Of a stretch of 39,240 bases of DNA, positions 31,899 through 39,240 are shown piece after piece (positions within the stretch are counted from its first letter, which is position 1; every line of letters begins with the position of its first letter). The position numbers were made by a program, and so were the translations under genes. The notes beneath the pieces are model-generated. The model was not told the DNA's origin. It was given only the letters and a program-made list of their open reading frames with translations, and did not search any database. Source of the stretch: Phycisphaeraceae bacterium. Lineage in GTDB: Bacteria; Planctomycetota; Phycisphaerae; Phycisphaerales; Phycisphaeraceae. The stretch covers positions 1 through 39,240 of the forward strand of contig JANQSF010000084.1 of assembly GCA_028284155.1 (NCBI GenBank), read 5' to 3'.

Positions 31899-33962
31899 AT
31901 GCGCTCTGACCGACTGACTGTTTCGTTGGTTGTTCTTGTCGCCATGTCACTAGGGGTTTCAGCCTTCGGCCAGGAAGGCGACCTGCGTGTCCTGCCGGTG
32001 AAGACGGAAGCCGGGCCGACGAAACGGATGCTGCGGCGTCACCTGCACCGCAAAGCGAACGAGGCGTTTGAGCGACGCCGCAAGACGATCGAGGCGCTCA
32101 AAACGCCTGACCAGATTCAAAAGTACGCCGAAGACCAGCGAAACAACATGCGCAGGGCTTTGGGATTTTGGGATGAAGGGAAAACGGGCAATGGCTTTCC
32201 TGAAAAGACGCCGCTCAATGCCCGAACGGTCGGCAGGTTTGAAGGCGACGGGTTCGTCGTTGAGAAGGTCATCTTTGAGAGTCAGCCGAAGCACTTCGTG
32301 ACGGCGTTGTTGTACCTGCCCGCCAAGACGACCAAACCCGTGCCGGGTGTGTTGATCCCTTGCGGCCATTCGTCGAACGGCAAGGCCGCGGGGTCGTACC
32401 AGTTGCTCGGGATGTCGTTGGCCAGGCACGGCATGGCCGCGTTGTGTTACGACCCGATCGGGCAGGGCGAGCGGTATCAGTTGCTCGACGACAAAGGCAA
32501 ACGCCGGTTCAGGTCAACCGACGAGCACACGCTGGTGGGCGTCGGCAGCATTCTCGTGGGTCGCAACACGGCGACGTACCGCATCTGGGACGGCGTGCGC
32601 GCGCTGGACTATCTCGAGTCGCGCAAGGAGGTCGATGGAAAGAAACTCGGCTGCGCGGGCAACAGCGGCGGCGGGACGCTGACCGAGTACCTCATGGCGC
32701 TCGACGACCGGATCGTCGCGGCCGCGCCGGGTTGCAGCGTCACGACGTTCGAGCGCAAGATCGTCGCGCCGGGACCGGGCGACGCTGAGCAGAACATCTT
32801 CGGGCAGTTCGCGTTCGGCCTTGACCACGCCGACTACATCCACATGCGCGCCCCTAAGCCGACGCTGATCTGCGCCGCGACGCACGACTTTGTCAACATC
32901 AAAGGCACTTGGGATGTCTTCCGTGAAGCAAAACGCATCTACGCACGTCTCGGTGCTTCGGAGAAGGTCGATCTGATTGAGGCGGACCGCAAGCACGGCA
33001 TGTCGCAGCCGCTGCGCGAGGCGACGGTGCAGTGGATGCGACGGTGGTTGATGGGGATCGACCAACCTGTCACTGAGCCTGCTTCGAAACCCTTTAGTGA
33101 GGCACAGGTGCGCTGCACGCCACGTGGTCAGGTGATGCTGCTCGACGAGGCACGCTCCGTCCTGGATATCAACCGTAGTCTTGGCGCGCTGTTGAAGTAC
33201 CGACGACGACTGGTTCACGATGAGGGAAGGTCGCTCGCTGACCAGGTCGCGATATTGACCGCGGGATTGACTGAGGACTTGCAGCGCAAACCGTCGGCTC
33301 AGGATGTCGGCACGGTCGCGCGCAACGGCTATACGATTCGTAAACTTGTTCTGACCGTCGATACGGATCTGCAACTCCCGGGGTTGTTGTTCGAGCCGAC
33401 GGGGAACAAGGACCAGGCCAGCCCTTACCTCTACTTGCATGAGCACGGCAAGGCCGCCGACGCCGCGCCCGGCGGCCCAATCGAGAAGCTTGTCAAGGCC
33501 GGCCACACCGTGCTGGCGATCGACCTGCGCGGCACGGGGGAGACCGGGCCGAGCGGCGACAACCTCTGGGGCGGCGATTGGGATGACATCTTCGTCTCGT
33601 ACCTCCTTGGCGAAACGATGGTGTATGGCCGGACCATCGACGCGATGCACGCCGCGCGCTGGTTGGCCGCTCAGGCAACCCGCGATAAGGCCAAGCGCAT
33701 CCGCGTCATTGCCGTCGGCCGAGCGGGGCCCCCCGCGCTGCACGCCGTCTACTACCAGCGGAGCATCTACAACGACCTACAGGCCTTTGAGTCTCTACAC
33801 TTGGAACGATCGATCACGCGTTGGGCCGACGTCCTGAACGACCCGAATCCACGTGGGCAACTGGTGAACGTCAGGCAGGGCGTGTTGAGGCATTACGACT
33901 TGCAAGACCTGATTGATTCTTTCCCTAAGGGGTTTGTGACGGTTTCGAAGGAGGATCGCTAA
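31899..33962 (+). CDS. Secreted tandem alpha/beta hydrolase, acetyl xylan esterase-like, second half degenerate
   Basis: The 687-residue protein has a Sec signal (LTVSLVVLVAMSLGVSAFGQ). The first hydrolase domain contains PGVLIPCGHSSNGKA, ALCYDPIGQGER, the nucleophile elbow GCAGNSGGG with S256, ICAATHDF and KHGMSQP, consistent with a complete triad. A second hydrolase-like domain begins near residue 475: YLYLHEHGKAADAAPGG, VLAIDLRGTGETG. Its elbow position reads AVGRAGPPA, with no serine nucleophile. It resembles carbohydrate esterase-like exported proteins of planctomycetes. It is divergent from the DUF1592 gene, and a sulfatase gene lies 142 bp downstream on the same strand. Confidence 0.87.
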   Translation: MRSDRLTVSLVVLVAMSLGVSAFGQEGDLRVLPVKTEAGPTKRMLRRHLHRKANEAFERRRKTIEALKTPDQIQKYAEDQRNNMRRALGFWDEGKTGNGFPEKTPLNARTVGRFEGDGFVVEKVIFESQPKHFVTALLYLPAKTTKPVPGVLIPCGHSSNGKAAGSYQLLGMSLARHGMAALCYDPIGQGERYQLLDDKGKRRFRSTDEHTLVGVGSILVGRNTATYRIWDGVRALDYLESRKEVDGKKLGCAGNSGGGTLTEYLMALDDRIVAAAPGCSVTTFERKIVAPGPGDAEQNIFGQFAFGLDHADYIHMRAPKPTLICAATHDFVNIKGTWDVFREAKRIYARLGASEKVDLIEADRKHGMSQPLREATVQWMRRWLMGIDQPVTEPASKPFSEAQVRCTPRGQVMLLDEARSVLDINRSLGALLKYRRRLVHDEGRSLADQVAILTAGLTEDLQRKPSAQDVGTVARNGYTIRKLVLTVDTDLQLPGLLFEPTGNKDQASPYLYLHEHGKAADAAPGGPIEKLVKAGHTVLAIDLRGTGETGPSGDNLWGGDWDDIFVSYLLGETMVYGRTIDAMHAARWLAAQATRDKAKRIRVIAVGRAGPPALHAVYYQRSIYNDLQAFESLHLERSITRWADVLNDPNPRGQLVNVRQGVLRHYDLQDLIDSFPKGFVTVSKEDR

Positions 33963-34104
33963 TCGTGACCCACCGCATGCGCGCCAAAGACGGGAAACGA
34001 CCAGTCGGTGTCTGCAACGTGGAGCGGTCAAGCGTAGCCTGTAGTCTGTTTGCCATTCTGTCCTGCGTGCAGACCGGATCAATCCCTCACAAAGAGTCCA
34101 AACG

Positions 34105-35523
34105 ATGATGCAACGTATCTTGCTGGCCTGCCTGGTCCTTGGTTTGTGGTCGCCGATCTCGCTCGCCGCCGCTCGCAAGCCGAACGTCTTGCTCATCTGC
34201 GTGGACGACCTGCGGCCGGAGCTGAACTGCTACGGCGTGGACTACATCCAGTCGCCGAACATCGATCGGTTGGCGGCGAAGGGTCGTGTATTTACTCGTC
34301 ATTACGTGCAGGCGCCGACGTGCGGCGCGTCGCGGTTCACGCTGCTGACCGGTCGGTACGGCGGGACGAACAACGGCGCGTTGTTCCAACGCGCGTCGAA
34401 GCTGAAGTCGAACAAGGACGCCGTCCCGCCGAGCATGCCGGCGTGGTTCAGGCAGCACGGCTACACGACGGTGTCGGTCGGCAAGGTCTCGCACCACCCG
34501 GGCGGGCGGGGTGGTCGGGATTGGGACGACGACGCGCAGCCGGAGATGCCGCACTCCTGGGACCGACATCTGCTGCCGGCCGGCGCTTGGCAACACCCGC
34601 GTGGCTGGATGCACGGATTGGCCAACGGCGAGATCCGCATGAAGGCGGGCGACATGGACGTGTTGCAGGCGCTGGAAGGCCCGGACTCGATCTACCCCGA
34701 CGGCGTCGCGGTCGACGAAGCGTTGAAGCAACTCGACCAACTCGCGGCTGACGGCGACAAGCCGTTCTTCCTGGCCGTCGGCATCTTGAGACCGCACCTG
34801 CCGTTCGGTGCGCCGGCCAAGTACCTCAAGCCGTACCTCGACGCGAAGTTGCCGCCGACGCCGCACCCCGGCAAGCCCGCGGGTAAAACGACTTGGCATG
34901 GCTCGGGCGAGTTCATGAAGTACAACCGTTGGGGCAAGAATCCGAACAGCGACGCCGAGTTCGCGCTCAAGGTGCGCCGATACTACGCGGCGTGCGTGAC
35001 GTACGCCGATGCGCAGGTCGGGCGGGTGATGGCGCAACTCAAGAAGTCGGGCGCGGCCGACAACACGATCGTCGTCCTGTGGGGCGACCACGGCTGGCAC
35101 CTGGGTGAGCACGCGGTGTGGGGCAAGCACACCCTGTTTGAAGAGTCGCTGCGCTCGCCGCTGATCGTCGTCCACCCCGGGATCAAACAGCCAGGCCAAT
35201 CGTCGCGCGCGATTGTCGAAACGCTCGACGTGTTCCCGACACTGTGCGACCTGGCCGGCCTGCCGATGCCCAAGTTCGCGCAGGGCGTTTCGCTGCGGCC
35301 GATGCTGAACGACCCTTCGCGCAAGGGTCACCCGGCTGTGTCGTACAAGGGCGGTGCGCAGACCGTCCGCACGGACTCGCACCGGTTGATCCTGCACGGC
35401 AACGGTTTTGCGGAGTTGTACGATCACACGTCGCGGGCTAGGGAGACCAAGAACGTCGCGGACGCGCAGCCGGCGGTGGTGAAGGAGCTGAGTGCGTGGT
35501 TGCAGACGCGGATGGGGAAGTAG
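34105..35523 (+). CDS. Secreted type I sulfatase, iduronate-2-sulfatase-like
   Basis: The 472-residue protein has a Sec signal ([19 protein letters not shown]). Metal-binding aspartates are in [12 protein letters not shown] (about D34, D35). The formylglycine site is C73 in [12 protein letters not shown] (CxASR form). Further blocks are [25 protein letters not shown], quoted here only through its Asp-His and Lys-His pairs, and [20 protein letters not shown] near the C-terminus. The [11 protein letters not shown] pattern is typical of the iduronate-2-sulfatase branch. It is likely to remove sulfate from algal or animal glycans in the periplasm and needs a formylglycine-generating enzyme that is not in the window. 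Adjacent ATGs at 34105 and 34108 make the exact start uncertain by one codon. Confidence 0.92.
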   Translation: MMQRILLACLVLGLWSPISLAAARKPNVLLICVDDLRPELNCYGVDYIQSPNIDRLAAKGRVFTRHYVQAPTCGASRFTLLTGRYGGTNNGALFQRASKLKSNKDAVPPSMPAWFRQHGYTTVSVGKVSHHPGGRGGRDWDDDAQPEMPHSWDRHLLPAGAWQHPRGWMHGLANGEIRMKAGDMDVLQALEGPDSIYPDGVAVDEALKQLDQLAADGDKPFFLAVGILRPHLPFGAPAKYLKPYLDAKLPPTPHPGKPAGKTTWHGSGEFMKYNRWGKNPNSDAEFALKVRRYYAACVTYADAQVGRVMAQLKKSGAADNTIVVLWGDHGWHLGEHAVWGKHTLFEESLRSPLIVVHPGIKQPGQSSRAIVETLDVFPTLCDLAGLPMPKFAQGVSLRPMLNDPSRKGHPAVSYKGGAQTVRTDSHRLILHGNGFAELYDHTSRARETKNVADAQPAVVKELSAWLQTRMGK

Positions 35524-35551
35524 GTGTGGCGGCTTTGGGATGATCGGATTT

Positions 35552-35588
35552 GAACGCGAAGACGCGAAGGGCGAGAGACGCGAAGGAT
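35552..35588. repeat. Short tandem ACGCGAAG repeats
   Basis: ACGCGAAG occurs three times with a degenerate unit between the second and third copies. It lies directly upstream of C2 in the spacer between two convergent sulfatase genes. Confidence 0.6.
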
Positions 35589-35598
35589 GAGGCATTGG

Positions 35599-35714
35599 GT
35601 AGGGTGGGCTAAGGCTTTGCGCAGCCCACCTTGTTGCGCAACTATTCGATTGCGTGACGACGAGTCACTGCGTGTGCCGGGTGGTGGGCCGCGCCGAGCC
35701 TTGGCCCACCCTAA
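35599..35714. repeat. Inverted-repeat doublet, family C (C2)
   Basis: Arms at 35599-35630 and 35683-35714 flank a 52-nt interior, exactly as in C1. The left arm carries GGTGGGCT...AGCCCACC instead of GGTGGGCC...GGCCCACC, a paired change that keeps its own hairpin. Centres are GGCTTTGC (35613-35620) and GCCGAGCC (35693-35700), as in C1 and A1. The right outer end reads CCCTAA instead of CCCTAC. It lies between convergent genes. Confidence 0.9.
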
Positions 35715-35739
35715 GGGGAGACGCCGCGCACGATTCTAA

Positions 35740-38286
35740 TCAATTGTCGTTGATCGGCCTCACGCGGATGTTCCGGAAGCGGTGCACGTCGCCTTTGCCG
35801 TGGTGTTGGATGGCGATGACGCCTTCGGCGAACAGGTCGCTTTCGACGTCGGCGGTGAGTGTGCCGTTGACCCAGATGCGGATGCGATTGCTTTCGCAGA
35901 CGACGCGGAACGTGTTCCATTGGCCGGTCTTGAACGCGCCTTTGGCCATCCGGTTGAACTTGTCGGTCTGCTCCTTGCCCTTCGGCCAAACCCAGCCCTT
36001 GCCGATGGCGTAGATCGACCCGCTCTTGGCCTCGGCGATCTCGCACTGGTAGCCGGTGAACTTGCCCTTCGACGTCCCGCGGAACGCGAGGCCGGAGTTG
36101 TAACCGCCGTCGGGCATCAACGCCTCAGCCTGCAACTCGAAGTCGCGCAGCACACGCTCGTGCGCGAACCAGAGGTTCGTGCCCTTGGACATCAGATGGA
36201 TCTCGCCGTCAACGACCTTGGCCTCCACCCCCTTGCCGGTCTTCTTCGCCTTCCAACCGTTCAGTGTCTTCCCGTCGAACAGATCAACCCAGGCCGCTTG
36301 CGGCTTAGCGCTCCCCCCGGAATTGCCTGAAGACGGCTCTTCATCCCCCCCGTGCTCTTTCAAAAACGCATCGATCGCAAAGCCGATAAACATGGCCATA
36401 TCCAGGTCGCCCGGCTGCACGACCGTCGCGGGGACGTCCTTGGGGCGCAGGCGGTCGAGCCGGGCGCTGGTGGCGCGCATCGCGGGGACGAGCGACTTGG
36501 CTTTGGGGCCGAGCAGTTGAATGGTGCGCGCGGCGTGCAGGACGGCTGCGAGGTTACTGTGCTCGAGCGTCTTGGCGAGGACGGGGAGGGCTTTGTCCGG
36601 GTGGCCGTGGCGGATGAGGGCGTTGGCGGACTCGATACGAACGTTGGGCGAAGGGTCGGCAAGCGATTCATGCAAAGCCGCGGCGGCCTCCGGCTGGAGT
36701 TCCGTACTCGCACTGCAACCGACGGCAGCCCAATAACGCTTGACCGCATCGCTGTCACGCAAGGACGGTGCAAGCATATCAGTCGGTGTTTGCGATCCCA
36801 TCAAGGCGCTGAACATGCGTTCGGCGTTCTTCCTGCTCCAGCCCTTCAAACCGGCCGCCCAAACTATTGGTGGTTGGCCGTTGGTCAATTCCCACATCTG
36901 CGCCTCTGGGATGAATCCCAAGTCGCGACTGTTTGCAATGTGTTTCATGAGTTGGCCACCAAGGCGACGTTCCACATCTTTGAATTCCGGTTTGCCCGCG
37001 AGGTTGTTCAGGTTTAGCGGATCCTTGACGCAATCAAAGACTTCCAACCAGGGACGCGTCGGGCCGGCGAAGTGCCACTGGGCTTGGGTCATCTGGTTGG
37101 GGTCTGCAAGCCTGTAAAACTCGTGACGAATCTCACCCAAGTCAGGCCACGCAGTCGGCTGGTTGTAGCCAAGGTGCGGCATGAAGTTATGGATGTAGAG
37201 ATACCGCTTGCCACGCACCGACCGCGCCATGTCGATCACTTCGTCCACGCGATCCCGATGCCCGAACACGTACTCGCGCGGCTCGACCGCCTTCGGCCCG
37301 GCGAACGGCTTGCCCGTCATGTAGTCGGGAATCTTGACGCCGGACAGGCTCAGCACGCTCGGCCCGAAGTCGTCGAAGCTCACCAGCCGATCGGTCTTTG
37401 TGCCGGGCTTGGCCTTCATGCTCGTTTTAGATTCGAACAGATGCCGCCACTTGGCCGGCACGCGGACCATCATCGCGACGCGCATGCCCGAATCGAGCAG
37501 CGCCCTTTTGTGCCGCGGCATGCCCGAGCCGTGGTCGGAGAAGAAGAACACGATCGTGTTGTCGGCGTGGCCGTCGTCTTCGAGTTGTTTCAGGATCGCG
37601 CCGACTTCCTTGTCCATGGCTGTGACGCAGTCGTAATACCGCGCGACGGTTTTACGGACGACGGGCGTGTCGACGTAGTAAGGCGGCAGCGGGGCCTTGG
37701 CCGAGTCGTGGATCTCGTCCTTGCTCAGCTTGCTCTGCACCTCGGCTTGGAACTTTTCGTAAGGCCAAACCATCGTTCGGCTCTGGTGCGACGTCATCAG
37801 GTTGAAGACGCTGAAGAACGGCTTGCCCTTCGGCCCTTTCCGCCAGTGCGCGGTGTCGCTGCTCTCGTCCCACGACGCCTCGATGATGCGCTTCCAGTTG
37901 GCGGAGTTGTAGTCGGTCTTGACGTTGTTGGTCGTGTAGTAGCCGGCCTTGCGCATAAAGCTGGGGAAGCCGGTCATTTCTTTGGGGATGGGGAAGGCTG
38001 ACCGCATGTTGTGCGTGCCCTGCGTCGAGGCGATGACGCCGTTGATCAGGGCGGAACGCGACGGCGAACAGACCGGCGAGGTCGCGAACGCGTGGGTGAA
38101 CAGCACGCTCTGCGTCGCGAGCTTGTCGAGGTGCGGGGTCGTCGCGTAGGTGTCGCCGTAGCAGCCGAGCGTCGGTGACATGTCCTCGGCTGTGATCCAG
38201 AGGATGTTCGGCCGATCGGCGGCGCGGAGGGACGTGGCGAGGACGGTCAGGACGAGCAGGAGGGCGAGGCAAGTGAGGCGCGTCAT
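35740..38286 (-). CDS. Secreted sulfatase fused to HEAT-like repeats and a DUF1080 domain
   Basis: The 848-residue protein starts at the ATG at 38286 with GGAG upstream and a Sec signal (CLALLLVLTVLATSLRA). The sulfatase domain (about 24-480) has TAEDMSPTLGCYG, the formylglycine cysteine C73 in CSPSRSAL and FFFSDHGSGMPRHKRALLD; the pattern suits the heparan N-sulfatase-like branch. HEAT-like helices follow (about 520-630; LADPSPNVRIESANALIRHG). The C-terminal 200 residues are DUF1080 (WVDLFDGKTLNGW, GYNSGLAFRG, WNTFRVVCESNRIRIWVNG), a family that includes 3-keto-disaccharide hydrolases. The linker contains SAKPQA, encoded by the 20-nt repeat at 36293-36312. The frame upstream of 38286 reads through repeat E2 and is rejected. 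Confidence 0.92.
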   Translation of the reverse strand: MTRLTCLALLLVLTVLATSLRAADRPNILWITAEDMSPTLGCYGDTYATTPHLDKLATQSVLFTHAFATSPVCSPSRSALINGVIASTQGTHNMRSAFPIPKEMTGFPSFMRKAGYYTTNNVKTDYNSANWKRIIEASWDESSDTAHWRKGPKGKPFFSVFNLMTSHQSRTMVWPYEKFQAEVQSKLSKDEIHDSAKAPLPPYYVDTPVVRKTVARYYDCVTAMDKEVGAILKQLEDDGHADNTIVFFFSDHGSGMPRHKRALLDSGMRVAMMVRVPAKWRHLFESKTSMKAKPGTKTDRLVSFDDFGPSVLSLSGVKIPDYMTGKPFAGPKAVEPREYVFGHRDRVDEVIDMARSVRGKRYLYIHNFMPHLGYNQPTAWPDLGEIRHEFYRLADPNQMTQAQWHFAGPTRPWLEVFDCVKDPLNLNNLAGKPEFKDVERRLGGQLMKHIANSRDLGFIPEAQMWELTNGQPPIVWAAGLKGWSRKNAERMFSALMGSQTPTDMLAPSLRDSDAVKRYWAAVGCSASTELQPEAAAALHESLADPSPNVRIESANALIRHGHPDKALPVLAKTLEHSNLAAVLHAARTIQLLGPKAKSLVPAMRATSARLDRLRPKDVPATVVQPGDLDMAMFIGFAIDAFLKEHGGDEEPSSGNSGGSAKPQAAWVDLFDGKTLNGWKAKKTGKGVEAKVVDGEIHLMSKGTNLWFAHERVLRDFELQAEALMPDGGYNSGLAFRGTSKGKFTGYQCEIAEAKSGSIYAIGKGWVWPKGKEQTDKFNRMAKGAFKTGQWNTFRVVCESNRIRIWVNGTLTADVESDLFAEGVIAIQHHGKGDVHRFRNIRVRPINDN
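36293..36312. repeat. 20-nt palindromic unit in frame in the sulfatase-DUF1080 linker
   Basis: On the minus strand this is AGCGCTAAGCCGCAAGCGGC, identical to 18810-18829 in the helicase gene. It is read in the same frame, giving SAKPQA in both proteins. It sits at the junction before the DUF1080 domain. Confidence 0.85.
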
Positions 38287-38391
38287 GCGTAAGGCTCCGG
38301 TGTCAAGCGAGCCCTGAGTGTAACGCATGGCGCACGCGGCGCTCTCGTCTTTGCGTTGAAGGGGACGGTTACTTGTGTGTTCTGGATGACA

Positions 38392-38527
38392 CCCTCTCCC
38401 CTTGGGAGAGGGTTGGGGTGAGGCCTCTGCGCAATGAACGGCACAACTTAGGCTGGGACACGGCCGCGTCGAACCCTCACCCGGCGGCGAAGCCGCCGAC
38501 CTCTCCCAATGGGAGAGGTTGTTCAGA
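38392..38527. repeat. Inverted-repeat doublet, family E (E2)
   Basis: This 136-nt element is the inverted-orientation copy of E1, with the same length and a 47-nt interior. The outer end on the minus strand reads TCTGAACAACCTCTCCC, the same 17 bases as in E1. The extra hairpin GGCGGCTTCGCC is also present. It overlaps the last bases and the stop codon of the QueC-like gene. Confidence 0.88.
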
Positions 38528-39233
38528 GGCCCCTCTTGGTGGGTGCGCGTTTTTCGGGTGTGTTTTTCGCACCGGGCTTGGTGGGGTCGATGACGCCGGC
38601 GGCGTCGAAGGCTTCGGCTCGGCGGATGCAGCCTGGGCAGGCGTTGCAGTGGATGTCGCCGGCGTGGACGCAACTGAATGCCAATCGCCAGGGGACGTTC
38701 AGGTGTTCGCCGAGCTCGACCAGTTCCTTGTCGCTCATCTCGACCAGCGGTGTGTCGATGGTCGGCGGTTTGTCGGCGGTGTGACCGAGCGCGGCGAGGT
38801 GCGCGGCCAACTCGCACTGTTCGGTGATGGCAGCGACGTCGTCGAAGTGGGCGTTGACCTGCGCGGGCCAAACGAGTTTGCTCGCTTCGGCGTCGATGGC
38901 GTGGGCGAGCGCGAGCGTCAGGACGGTGACGCGCTCGAGCGGCGGGCGTTGCACGGTCGGCTGATTGGCTTGGGGTGGGGCGACGAGGCGGTCGTTGGGT
39001 TGCGTGACGCGCACGTGGCGGATGCGTGTCATGTTGAAGTGCGCAGCCTGGTGGCGGACGTGCTCGAGGCGTGACGAGGTGCGGGCTCGGGCGTCGCTGA
39101 CGTGGATCAGCACGAGGTGATCGGGGTTGTGCTTGGCGGCGAGCATGGCGCTGGCGACGAGGCTGCGCACGCCGCCGTGATGCAGCAGGGCGATGGTGGG
39201 GTCGGGGGAGGCGGGGTGGTCGTTGGGGGGCAT
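38523..39233 (-). CDS. QueC-like (7-cyano-7-deazaguanine synthase family) protein with degenerate ATP-binding loop
   Basis: The 236-residue protein keeps the QueC zinc site: C188, C196, C199 and C202 (FSCVHAGDIHCNACPGCIRR), followed by AEAFDAAGVIDPT. The N-terminal PP-loop, SGGxDS in active QueC, reads HHGGVRS (about 18-24), so the first Ser and the Asp are lost. Active QueC converts 7-carboxy-7-deazaguanine to preQ0 with ATP and ammonia. This protein may have lost adenylation or act in another way. The C-terminus after DPT is a short basic tail that runs into repeat E2, which supplies the stop codon. No other queuosine gene is in the window. Confidence 0.8.
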   Translation of the reverse strand: MPPNDHPASPDPTIALLHHGGVRSLVASAMLAAKHNPDHLVLIHVSDARARTSSRLEHVRHQAAHFNMTRIRHVRVTQPNDRLVAPPQANQPTVQRPPLERVTVLTLALAHAIDAEASKLVWPAQVNAHFDDVAAITEQCELAAHLAALGHTADKPPTIDTPLVEMSDKELVELGEHLNVPWRLAFSCVHAGDIHCNACPGCIRRAEAFDAAGVIDPTKPGAKNTPEKRAPTKRGL

Positions 39234-39240
39234 GTGATTG

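Noticed and set aside
35740..38871. Extended start of the sulfatase-DUF1080 gene through 38871
   Set aside because: The extension reads through repeat E2 and the opposite frame of the QueC-like gene. The signal peptide begins at 38286.

Overview
The window is high-GC DNA from a member of the Planctomycetota. Marker families are PSD1-type proteins (DUF1549/DUF1553 with a CxxCH motif), DUF1501, DUF1587/1592/1588/1585, DUF1552, several secreted sulfatases, a sulfatase fused to a DUF1080 domain, and Tat or Sec signal peptides on most exported products. This assignment rests on gene content, not on a database search.

Layout. (1) 1-6016, minus strand: an overlapping four-gene run, PSD1 protein > DUF1501 protein > RimK-type ATP-grasp ligase > CitG/MdcB-like protein. 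The last gene is cut by the window edge. (2) 6177-9522: a CBS-domain protein with a near-consensus promoter, a secreted metallophosphoesterase and a Tat-exported SGNH hydrolase. (3) 9536-13028: a small lipoprotein, then rplK-rplA-rplJ-rplL with a promoter and a terminator. Each of the three spacers holds an inverted-repeat element. (4) 13083-19553: a 1387-residue membrane-anchored protein with four similar beta-type segments and HEAT-like repeats, then a DinG-type helicase. (5) 19632-21049: arsenic genes arsM and arsC. (6) 21071-25090: a membrane-anchored HEAT protein, a lipoprotein with a structured leader, and tRNA-Ser(GGA) with downstream hairpins. (7) 25157-38286: export-rich accessory genes, namely three alpha/beta hydrolases, a DUF1592/small ORF/DUF1552 cluster and two sulfatases. 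(8) 38523-39233: a QueC-like protein whose ATP-binding loop is degenerate.

The most unusual content is non-coding. Ten intergenic inverted-repeat doublets of six families are present. In five families each arm is itself a palindrome. One family (C) begins with GTAG, as do the REP sequences mobilised by RAYT/TnpA-REP proteins, so the architecture is REPIN-like. Where a palindromic family occurs twice (B, C, E), the two copies have exactly equal length and conserved arms but strongly diverged interiors. Two unrelated families (A and C) share the same loop octamer, with the same left/right difference. A 20-nt palindromic unit is also found in frame inside two genes. No RAYT transposase, CRISPR array, prophage or insertion sequence was seen here.

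Functionally the window mixes core genes (ribosomal stalk operon, tRNA, helicase) with the secreted polysaccharide- and sulfate-ester-degrading repertoire typical of the phylum. The ATP-grasp/CitG pair may belong to cofactor biosynthesis (tetrahydromethanopterin-type C1 metabolism is one option).
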